Below are positions 1 through 5,248 of a stretch of 8,205 bases of DNA, piece by piece (within the stretch, counting starts at the first letter, position 1; each line of letters begins with the position of its first letter). Source of the stretch: MTP4 sp9310u (lineage in GTDB: Archaea; Halobacteriota; Methanosarcinia; Methanosarcinales; Methanosarcinaceae); NCBI GenBank assembly GCA_030627005.1, contig DAOUSW010000142.1, positions 1-8,205 on the forward strand. Reading direction: 5' to 3'. Below the pieces are notes generated by a model, which ran no database searches, was not told the DNA's origin, and was given only the letters and a program-made list of their open reading frames with translations. Made by a program: the position numbers and the translations under genes.

Positions 1-13
1 ATTCCACTTCCAA

Positions 14-31
14 AAATCCATAGTTGGATTT
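14..31. repeat. Hairpin with 7-bp arms
   Basis: AAATCCA at 14-20 is the exact inverted complement of TGGATTT at 25-31, with TAGT between. It could fold as a small stem-loop in a transcript coming from the left, or be a protein site. No function can be assigned. Confidence 0.5.
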
Positions 32-63
32 GAATCAGAGGTATATAATGGACCAACTTACTC

Positions 64-106
64 ACCGGCCGAAGGCCGGTTTCCGTGTCCTTCCGTGTGT
101 TCCGTG
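64..106. repeat. GC-rich hairpin followed by three TTCCGTG motifs
   Basis: ACCGGCC (64-70) and GGCCGGT (74-80) form a perfect 7-bp stem around a GAA loop. TTCCGTG then occurs three times, at 81-87, 91-97 and 100-106, at 9-10 base spacing. The GC content contrasts sharply with the AT-rich surroundings. I recall similar CCGTG-rich strings between genes in other genomes, but could not verify this here. It may be a dispersed intergenic repeat. A terminator role is less likely because no T tract follows. Confidence 0.5.
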
Positions 107-240
107 GTTGAAAGCCCTCTTGATGGTGATTCTGGACAAATGGACTACGTTTTATCGCTAAAACACATTGAAATTTGATCGTAAAACATCAACCGATAAA
201 TAGTGGACGACCTAAGTCCTAGAGATAAGAAAATAGACAA

Positions 241-250
241 CATATAAAAT
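241..250 (+). promoter_or_regulatory. Candidate TATA box of the truncated regulator
   Basis: CATATAAAAT lies with its centre about 26 bases before the ATG at 271. That is the usual archaeal TATA-to-start-site distance, so transcription could begin almost at the start codon and give a leaderless or near-leaderless message. Confidence 0.4.
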
Positions 251-270
251 TTGTAGGCATGGTGAGGGAT

Positions 271-615
271 ATGGATATGAAATCAGGGTTAATAGATACC
301 CTATTCCTGTTCGATAAAAGGATGAATGTGCTTTTATTCCTGGCCAGTGGCCAAAAAAGTTCCGAAGATATCAAAAGGGCTCTTGACTTTCCCTGGAAAT
401 CCATGATCCCCCAGATAAATAAACTTGTGAAAACCGGGCTGGTTGCAAAGGAAGGCGATATGTACCGGCTTTCGGGCATTTTTATTAAATTAAGGGACAG
501 GCCGGTTGCTTGCGCAACTGTGGGTGGGCAGGGGGTTGGGCTGCAAAATTGGAACCCCGGCGACGATCAAAAGACAGAGTCCAAAAACCCACCGGAAACC
601 TGTAAATTCGTATAA
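271..615 (+). pseudogene. Truncated winged-helix transcriptional regulator (FilR1-type N-terminus)
   Basis: The first 70 or so residues look like the N-terminal winged-helix domain of the methanogen regulators that carry a C-terminal FilR1 domain (formerly DUF1724). Seen in order are a family-like opening (SGLIDTLFLFDKRMNVLLFL), a helix-turn-helix region (SSEDIKRALDF, then SMIPQINKLVKTGLV) and a wing (KEGDMYRLSGIF). After about position 485 the likeness stops. The last 40 or so residues are rich in Gly, Pro and Asn and look like chance translation. Family members are usually about 250 residues, so the effector domain is missing. An ATG at 259 is possible, but the ATGs at 271 and 277 fit the family start better, and GGTGAGG at 261-267 precedes them. 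The stop lies 7 bases from the convergent ATPase stop. It is either a gene remnant or a DNA-binding-only regulator; the remnant reading is preferred. Confidence 0.6.
522..540 (+). other. G-quadruplex motif
   Basis: GGGTGGGCAGGGGGTTGGG contains four G-runs of three or more with loops of 1, 2 and 2 bases, the classic form of an intramolecular quadruplex. It lies in the non-family tail of the truncated regulator and is unusual in this AT-rich setting. Confidence 0.7.
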
Positions 616-622
616 AAATGGA

Positions 623-1306
623 CTACCTTCGTTTTTGCACATCGCTAACTAAACTACCATCTTCGAGAGTAATTACTCTGTCAACATACTCAGTATGCCA
701 TGGTTCATGAGTTACCATTATAATTGTTTGGCCATATTTTTCATTCAGCTCTTTGAACACATCCAGTACTTGTTTTGAGTTTCGAGTGTCCAGGTTTGCA
801 CATGGCTCGTCAGCAAACAATATGTCAGGTTTTTTTGCTATGGCTCTTGCGATTGCCACTCTTTGTTTTTCTCCACCGGATAATTCATCAGGAATCCTGT
901 TATGTTTTTCTTTTAGACCAACCTTATCTAATGCTTCAAGAGCAGTTTCATAAGATTCCTTTCTTGATTTTCCTTCCATCATGGAAAGGATATAAACATT
1001 TTCTGCAGCACTCATTTCATTAATGAGTGCATAGTCCTGGAAGACATAACCGACCTGTGTCAGCCTGTAATAGCTTCTTTCTGCTTCGGGCAAGCTCGAA
1101 ACCTTCAATCCCCGAATGGTATATTCCCCATCCGTTGCGTCGTCCAATAATGCCAGTATCCTCAAGAGAGTCGTTTTTCCGCTTCCGGATGCACCCATTA
1201 TCGCTACAAATTCCCCTTTATTTATTTCAAACGAAACCCCCCTGAGAGCCTTGACAGCAGTCTCCCCTGTCCCATAGTATCTTTTCAGGTTTTTCACTAT
1301 GATCAT
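623..1306 (-). CDS. ABC transporter ATP-binding protein, LolD/MacB type
   Basis: This is the cytoplasmic ATPase that would power the permease encoded just upstream. All motifs of an active ABC ATPase are visible: Walker A GASGSGKTT (residues 38-46), Q-loop Gln90, signature LSGGE (142-146), Walker B ILFADEP (162-168), D-loop NLDT (171-174) and switch His200. Its 227 residues match the usual length for the LolD/MacB/FtsE group, as does the YVFQDYALINEMSAAENV region. The Walker B continuation is DEPCANLD, where DEPTGALD or DEPTSALD is usual; this should not abolish activity. The ATG at 1306 follows the permease stop by 3 bases, with a GGAG-type ribosome site inside the permease end. It is the last gene of the operon. 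The substrate is unknown. MacB-type systems act on substrates at the outer membrane face by mechanotransmission, so classical transport should not be assumed. Confidence 0.95.
   Translation of the reverse strand: MIIVKNLKRYYGTGETAVKALRGVSFEINKGEFVAIMGASGSGKTTLLRILALLDDATDGEYTIRGLKVSSLPEAERSYYRLTQVGYVFQDYALINEMSAAENVYILSMMEGKSRKESYETALEALDKVGLKEKHNRIPDELSGGEKQRVAIARAIAKKPDILFADEPCANLDTRNSKQVLDVFKELNEKYGQTIIMVTHEPWHTEYVDRVITLEDGSLVSDVQKRR
666..679. repeat. 14-bp perfect palindrome inside the ATPase gene
   Basis: AGAGTAATTACTCT reads the same on both strands. Its central 10 bases, AGTAATTACT, also form the core of the palindrome at the operon promoter (4277-4288). Lying in coding sequence near the 3' end of the operon, it may be chance or a second binding site for the operon's regulator. 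Confidence 0.4.
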
Positions 1307-1309
1307 TTT

Positions 1310-2521
1310 TTATCGACTCCAGATGGCTTTGAGTATGCTCTCTTTTGATACACTCCAGGCAGGTAGTGTCCCGGCTATCACTGATAGCGTAAGCATGGTA
1401 ACAATACTTTGAATAAGCAGCACCGGATCGATCTGGGGTCTTATTTCCATGGTTTCGTAAAATACTACCGGGTTTGCCTGGAAGTAAAGCATAAGTGCAA
1501 AGTATAATACCAATCCTGCAAATATTCCTAAGGAAACATAGAACATGCTAAGGAACGCATAGGACAATACTATTGATCCTGGAGTAATGCCTACTGCTTT
1601 TAAAATACCGATCTCTTTTTTCCTATTAAGTACATTGATATAGATAATGATGAGGACCAGTGCTGCACCTACGATCAAACTCACAAACTTTGACATGACA
1701 TCTATAGCACCCAGGCTTTGCATTGCTTGCCTTATGAGAGACTCTGATTTATCAGCCCATGTGAAGACTTGCTCATTCACCCCGGCTTCTCTGATCTTAT
1801 CCTGTATTTGTTCTTCGGTCCCCTGCTTGTCAACCCTTACAACTACACTGGTAGCTTTACTCTCTTCCAAACCATATACTTCTTCAATTTCTTTATAATG
1901 GACTAATGCATTAAGATCAACAAGTTCAAATGTGCCTTCCATGATACCTTTGACCTTATAGGTCCTTTTTACACCATTGCTGTATGTTACATCAACAAGC
2001 GATCCTGCTCTGACTTCACCCAGGTTATCATATATTTCTCCAAAAACTGGACTTGTGCCTGCGATTGCAGCACCAATGATGATCTCATCCCGGGAAAGTT
2101 CCCCTAAGAAATCCCCTTCAGTGATAATATACGGGTATCGCGAAATTTCATACTCTTCTGTCGGAAGCAAACCCGTCACGGTTACTCCCACAACTTTCTG
2201 CTTATGCTCAATAGATGCTCCCACGTCCAGTCGTTTTGTTGCAGCCCTTACTCCTTCGACAGCCCGGACCTTCTGCAAGACATTATCAGCGTTGTTGATG
2301 TAGGTGTTGTCTCCTGTTGGTTCAATGACAACGTCCCCGTAAGGGTAGTCCTGCATCATACCAGTAAATAGAACAGTCATTCCTCCTATCATTGATGGAA
2401 GGAACACCAAATTCATAAAAATGAGCGAGAGAACAAAAACGATGAACATTAGTGTTTTTTTGTTCCCTCTTTTTACACTGCAGTATGCAATGAGAGCTCC
2501 CACCCTGATATCATTGATCAT
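1310..2521 (-). CDS. ABC transporter permease, MacB/FtsX family
   Basis: This is the membrane subunit partner of the downstream ATPase. Its 403 residues show the MacB/FtsX layout. There is one membrane helix near the N-terminus (about 24-45), a large extracytoplasmic domain (about 50-270, matching the MacB periplasmic core), then three helices (about 276-297, 319-345 and 367-387). The FtsX signature NRKKEIGILKAVG at 299-311 follows helix 2; this cytoplasmic coupling segment is typical. The length is normal for the family. The ATG at 2521 lies 12 bases after the stop of the CARDB gene, with GAGAGG (+ strand 2530-2535 complement) as a plausible ribosome site overlapping that stop. The CARDB protein encoded immediately upstream is the obvious extracytoplasmic partner. 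The substrate (peptide, lipid, lipoprotein or signal) cannot be inferred. Confidence 0.93.
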   Translation of the reverse strand: MINDIRVGALIAYCSVKRGNKKTLMFIVFVLSLIFMNLVFLPSMIGGMTVLFTGMMQDYPYGDVVIEPTGDNTYINNADNVLQKVRAVEGVRAATKRLDVGASIEHKQKVVGVTVTGLLPTEEYEISRYPYIITEGDFLGELSRDEIIIGAAIAGTSPVFGEIYDNLGEVRAGSLVDVTYSNGVKRTYKVKGIMEGTFELVDLNALVHYKEIEEVYGLEESKATSVVVRVDKQGTEEQIQDKIREAGVNEQVFTWADKSESLIRQAMQSLGAIDVMSKFVSLIVGAALVLIIIYINVLNRKKEIGILKAVGITPGSIVLSYAFLSMFYVSLGIFAGLVLYFALMLYFQANPVVFYETMEIRPQIDPVLLIQSIVTMLTLSVIAGTLPAWSVSKESILKAIWSR

Positions 2522-2533
2522 ATTGGAGACCTC

Positions 2534-3763
2534 TCATTGTTCTTTGTTGTCAGCAGAGTTATCACTGCCTTCCATTAACTGCCTGATTACCTCATCTTTT
2601 GATTTTTTTGTTCTATAATTATTGTAAATTAATCCTCCAATAACTGCCAGGATAAGCAATACGATTGCAGCTGTTCCTGCCCCACCACTGCTTTCCAAGA
2701 CTATGACATTGATCTTCGTTTCGATCTGTTCTTCTCCAAAATCATCAATATACGTTATGGTCACAGGGATCTCGTATTCCCCTGCTTCATCAGCTATAAA
2801 AGTAATTACCGCAGGTCCGTCTTCATTCGGGTCAAGAGTTCCTATAAAGGATTCTTTTAAGCCTTTGAACGGGTGGTCAGCATAGACTCTTATTGAATTA
2901 ATTGTCCTGTCCCCGGAGTTTTCGACTCTCATAGTCAATTCTACGGTATCACCCATGTAAGGAAGAACAGGATCAACCTTTACAGATGCAAGATTCAAAC
3001 TTCCTTTTTTGTCAAGCACGGTTATTTTAATGTCATATTCATCGCTTTGCTTGCCAAAATCATCTTCATACTCTATAATAACAGGGATTTCAAATTCTCC
3101 TGACCTGTTTGCCTTAAACTTGAATAATGCAGTTTGACTGCCATTTAAGCCAAGAGTTCCGATTGTGGAAGTTTTAATTCCTTTAAATTCATGATCCAGG
3201 TTAACTGATACGGATTTTGCTATTGCTTCCCCAAAGTTTTCTATGCCTAACCTTAAGTCAACTGTATCTCCTTCATAAATATATTCAGGATTGGTTTCGA
3301 CGGAAGAGATTCTTGGGTCAGCATCTTCGCCTATCACTCTTACCTCAACTTCATAATATTTTGTTGTTTCGACGGGGGTATTTGCATATGTTAATTTCAT
3401 TTTTATAAGGTGAGGGCCAGGTTTAGCATCAGGAGTTGTTCTCATGTGATATACCAGGTACCTTTCACTTGTACTATAAGATAATTTAGAAATTTTTGTA
3501 ACCAGGTCTTCTGTAACTATGATATCTGAGGGGACGCTGATTATTTCAAATGTAACATCTTCAGGAGTTTTAGTTCCGCAGCTCTCAAGATTAATTCCCA
3601 GAGTGAATTCTTCATCGATGCCTATTGAACTGGGACTTATTTCCTGTAACTCTGCGTTTACGCATGCATAACTGGAAATTTCTGCATTAGCCGTAGAGAT
3701 TCCGGTTACGATAATTGCAAAAACGAATAAGAGCAAATATCTTAGCTTTATATTTTGATTCAT
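2534..3763 (-). CDS. Secreted, membrane-anchored CARDB-repeat protein (COG1361-like S-layer-associated)
   Basis: The protein has 409 residues and acts outside the membrane. A signal peptide is clear: Lys/Arg at 6-8, a hydrophobic core at 9-22 and a likely cleavage after STANA (residue 27). Next come a divergent beta-rich region (about 35-145, with Cys34 and Cys62 that could pair) and two obvious tandem repeats of about 100 residues (148-250 and 252-356). The repeats share GDTV(D/E)L, (I/V)EN(F/S)G, FKG(I/L)K, IGTL, GE(F/Y)EIPV and DDFG, as in CARDB domains. A Gly-rich hinge, one membrane helix (about 363-381) and a charged cytoplasmic tail of about 28 residues complete it. The ATG overlaps the regulator stop by 4 bases (ATGA), implying translational coupling. 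Proteins of this type commonly accompany MacB-like ABC genes in methanogens. Here it probably works as a docking or adhesion partner of the permease, or as a cell-surface component. Confidence 0.85.
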   Translation of the reverse strand: MNQNIKLRYLLLFVFAIIVTGISTANAEISSYACVNAELQEISPSSIGIDEEFTLGINLESCGTKTPEDVTFEIISVPSDIIVTEDLVTKISKLSYSTSERYLVYHMRTTPDAKPGPHLIKMKLTYANTPVETTKYYEVEVRVIGEDADPRISSVETNPEYIYEGDTVDLRLGIENFGEAIAKSVSVNLDHEFKGIKTSTIGTLGLNGSQTALFKFKANRSGEFEIPVIIEYEDDFGKQSDEYDIKITVLDKKGSLNLASVKVDPVLPYMGDTVELTMRVENSGDRTINSIRVYADHPFKGLKESFIGTLDPNEDGPAVITFIADEAGEYEIPVTITYIDDFGEEQIETKINVIVLESSGGAGTAAIVLLILAVIGGLIYNNYRTKKSKDEVIRQLMEGSDNSADNKEQ

Positions 3764-4251
3764 TTTTTATCCAACTCCACCTGAATTCTTTCAATGTATT
3801 CCGTAAGATTTTTAAAAATTAAATCTAATGCAACCATTTGCTGATAGTAATCTTCGATTAGTTTGAGCATTTCTTCAGAGTCCTCTGCCCTGTTCTTTTT
3901 GCATCTTTCAATTATTGCAGGAAGATCTTTAAGCGCAGGACTGACAAAGACCTCATTCTTGGTTTTTATTGCATTAACGGTCATTGTCAACATATCTTTT
4001 TGAACTGAAAAGTACAATTTTTTTGAACCAGCTTTCTTTGTTTTTTCTACAAAAGTCATTCCAGCAAGCAGTTTCATTGCCGCACTAACTGCTGAAAAAC
4101 TATACCCTGTCAGTGTAGAAAGCTCTTCTAAAGTTAGTGGATCCGGTTCAGAATGAAGTATTGCAAGCAATTTAGAGGAAAGTTCATCAAGTCCGTAGGA
4201 TTTCATCCCCTGATACACAAGATTTTCAAATTCTTTTTTTACTGTTTTCAT
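3760..4251 (-). CDS. GbsR/MarR-like winged-helix transcriptional regulator
   Basis: The first gene of the four-gene operon encodes 163 residues from the ATG at 4251. The helix-turn-helix lies at about residues 34-63 (LTLEELSTLTGYSFSAVSAA, then MKLLAGMTFVEKTK). A wing ending in SKKLYF follows, then a helical C-terminal half suited to dimerisation. The layout resembles GbsR-type members of the MarR superfamily (COG1510). A TTG start at 4263 would add four residues (MGVE) but has no better ribosome site, so the ATG is preferred. No strong Shine-Dalgarno sequence precedes either. The position at the head of the operon and the palindrome over the predicted start site (4277-4288) suggest that it regulates its own operon. 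The ligand is unknown; a membrane or osmotic cue would suit the family and the neighbours, but this is a guess. Confidence 0.8.
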   Translation of the reverse strand: MKTVKKEFENLVYQGMKSYGLDELSSKLLAILHSEPDPLTLEELSTLTGYSFSAVSAAMKLLAGMTFVEKTKKAGSKKLYFSVQKDMLTMTVNAIKTKNEVFVSPALKDLPAIIERCKKNRAEDSEEMLKLIEDYYQQMVALDLIFKNLTEYIERIQVELDKK

Positions 4252-4276
4252 TTCGACGCCCAATTATCGCAATTTC

Positions 4277-4288
4277 CAGTAATTACTG
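4277..4288. promoter_or_regulatory. Candidate operator of the CARDB/ABC operon
   Basis: CAGTAATTACTG is a perfect 12-bp palindrome centred about 25 bases downstream of the minus-strand TATA box, so it covers the predicted transcription start. Bound protein there would block transcription. The natural candidate is the GbsR/MarR-like product of the first gene. The core AGTAATTACT recurs at 668-677. Confidence 0.5.
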
Positions 4289-4304
4289 AATATTTTGTAA
4301 ATAG

Positions 4305-4312
4305 TAAATATA
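4305..4312 (-). promoter_or_regulatory. TATA box of the CARDB/ABC operon
   Basis: On the minus strand this reads TATATTTA, preceded by purine-rich GAAACG that can serve as a BRE. Start-site spacing of about 25 bases puts transcription near 4283 and gives a leader of roughly 30 bases before the ATG at 4251. Confidence 0.5.
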
Positions 4313-4334
4313 CGTTTCTATTATGGAGGCTTTG

Positions 4335-4404
4335 CCCAAAAATCAAATTCATTTTTATTAGGGATATGCCTGAAAAACATCAAAAATTAATTCTATTTTT
4401 GGCA
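4335..4404. repeat. Imperfect inverted repeat with about 23-bp arms
   Basis: The left arm (4335-4357) and right arm (about 4381-4404) match as inverted copies at roughly 18 of 24 positions, and both contain the blocks CCAAAAAT, AATT and ATTTTT in the same inverted order. The intervening segment is about 23 bases. GGAGGCTTTGCCC just left of it resembles the end of an insertion sequence, but no transposase is present. It could be a MITE-like remnant or an RNA hairpin; AT richness makes chance a real alternative. Confidence 0.35.
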
Positions 4405-4437
4405 GATAGTTAGGTAAAACAGGAATTGTGAGTAAAG

Positions 4438-4445
4438 TTTTTATA
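4438..4445 (+). promoter_or_regulatory. TATA box of the tetR gene
   Basis: TTTTTATA, preceded by GTAAAG as a possible BRE, lies 15 bases before the operator-like site. The expected start site, about 4467, falls inside that site and gives a leader of about 30 bases. Confidence 0.5.
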
Positions 4446-4459
4446 CCAAAATCCCAAAT

Positions 4460-4475
4460 GACTGATTAGTCAATC
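4460..4475. promoter_or_regulatory. TetR operator copy 1 (tetR promoter)
   Basis: GACTGATTAGTCAATC contains the dyad TGACT-GATT-AGTCA (4459-4472). It matches the copies at 5094-5109 and 5163-5178 (consensus GASTGAYYAGTCAMTC). The site covers the predicted start of tetR transcription, as expected for autorepression. Confidence 0.75.
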
Positions 4476-4496
4476 GTTGAAACTGAGAGTTTAACC

Positions 4497-5075
4497 ATGG
4501 ACCCGCAGGTTAAGGACAAAAGAACAGCAATCATGGACGCGGCCCTGAAGCTCTTTACGGAAAGGGGTTTTCACGGAACATCCACCGCCCAGATTTCAAA
4601 AGAGGCGGGGGTAGCCACAGGGACCCTTTTCAACTACTTCCCAACCAAGGAAGACCTGATAAACAGCCTCTATTTTGAGTTCAAGGGCAGGTTAAGCTGC
4701 AATATAAAGGTCGGAATTAATGAGGAAGTTTCCCTCAAGGACAAACTGAGAAGGTTGTGGTTGAACTTTATATGGTGGGGTGTAAATAACCCTGAAGAGT
4801 ACCTTTTTGTTGAACAGTTCTGTTCATCACCTTACATCACGAAAATAACCCGGGAAGAAGTGATGAAAGAGTATATTTTCTTCTATAATCTCACGCAGGA
4901 AGGTATCACAAGTGGGATCTTTAAACATCACACTCCGGAATTGACCATGAAGATTTTTTTCCATGGCACGAAGGCAGTTGGGGGGTTGATCCTTGACCCA
5001 AATGTTTCTCTAGATACTGACGAACTTATCGAGGACGGGTTCCGGATTATCTGGAATGGCTTAACCACCGAATAA
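4497..5075 (+). CDS. TetR/AcrR family transcriptional repressor
   Basis: This is a 192-residue one-component repressor of normal family length. The N-terminal TetR domain is plain: RTAIMDAALKLFTERGFHGT (9-28), then the helix-turn-helix TSTAQISKEAGVATGTLFNYFPTKEDL (28-54), with the recognition helix around 39-47. The C-terminal part (about 70-192) is helical, aromatic-rich and divergent, as usual for ligand-binding domains; the ligand cannot be predicted. The ATG at 4497 gives a complete domain, though the ribosome site is weak (GAGAG). An operator-like dyad lies at its own promoter and two more stand before the following reductase gene. It therefore most likely represses itself and that gene, releasing on binding a small, perhaps hydrophobic, compound. 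A T7 tract directly follows the stop. Confidence 0.92.
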   Translation: MDPQVKDKRTAIMDAALKLFTERGFHGTSTAQISKEAGVATGTLFNYFPTKEDLINSLYFEFKGRLSCNIKVGINEEVSLKDKLRRLWLNFIWWGVNNPEEYLFVEQFCSSPYITKITREEVMKEYIFFYNLTQEGITSGIFKHHTPELTMKIFFHGTKAVGGLILDPNVSLDTDELIEDGFRIIWNGLTTE

Positions 5076-5099
5076 TTTTTTTCACTCCTTCGTGAGTGA
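5076..5099 (+). terminator. T tract and hairpin after tetR
   Basis: Seven T residues (5076-5082) immediately follow the tetR stop; oligo-T is the main intrinsic termination signal in archaea. TCACTC at 5082-5087 can pair with GAGTGA at 5094-5099 to form a small stem, and its right arm is also part of operator copy 2. Confidence 0.5.
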
Positions 5100-5109
5100 T
5101 CAGTCACTC
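5094..5109. promoter_or_regulatory. TetR operator copy 2
   Basis: GAGTGATCAGTCACTC has perfect 6-bp arms (GAGTGA and TCACTC) around TCAG, making it the most symmetric of the three copies. It lies between the tetR terminator and the reductase promoter, centred 69 bases before copy 3. Confidence 0.75.
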
Positions 5110-5143
5110 TAAAATCCCGCTATCAGAGTTGAACAGAAAAACA

Positions 5144-5151
5144 GCATATCG
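5144..5151 (+). promoter_or_regulatory. Candidate TATA box of the reductase gene
   Basis: GCATATCG is a weak TATA match, but it sits about 12 bases before operator copy 3, much as the tetR TATA box sits 15 bases before copy 1. The implied start site (about 5173) lies in the operator and leaves a leader of about 75 bases. Confidence 0.35.
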
Positions 5152-5162
5152 TCAAGTAAAAA

Positions 5163-5178
5163 GAGTGACCAGTCAATC
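5163..5178. promoter_or_regulatory. TetR operator copy 3 (reductase promoter)
   Basis: GAGTGACCAGTCAATC matches copy 2 in 14 of 16 positions and copy 1 in 13 of 16. It overlaps the predicted start of transcription of the reductase gene. Confidence 0.72.
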
Positions 5179-5248
5179 AAAATTTGATCAAAGTCAATCT
5201 AACTAATCCAAATTCAACCAAATTTAATCAAAGCAAGGGGAATGAAAA

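Larger units (their letters stand above)
1..258. other. Intergenic left edge
   Basis: No credible gene was seen in this stretch. It holds a hairpin at 14-31, a GC-rich hairpin at 64-80, three spaced TTCCGTG motifs at 81-106, a short diverged copy of the 3' end of the ATPase gene at 138-161, and a TATA-like element near 241-249 just before the truncated regulator. A second TATA-like string (TATATAATGG) lies at about 42-51 with no gene after it. The 3' end of a gene lying to the left of the window cannot be excluded. Confidence 0.6.

Noticed and set aside
505..518. GTTGC/GCAAC hairpin in the tail of the truncated regulator
   Set aside because: A 5-bp stem with no T tract or conserved context is within chance expectation.
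4324..4340. End of an insertion sequence suggested by GGAGGCTTTGCCC
   Set aside because: No transposase frame, no convincing matching terminal repeat at element scale and no target duplication were found; kept only as a possible remnant beside the inverted repeat.
4153..4413. Plus-strand open frame of 86 codons across the divergent promoter region
   Set aside because: Half of it is antisense to the winged-helix regulator and the rest covers the operon promoter and inverted repeat; no family resemblance.
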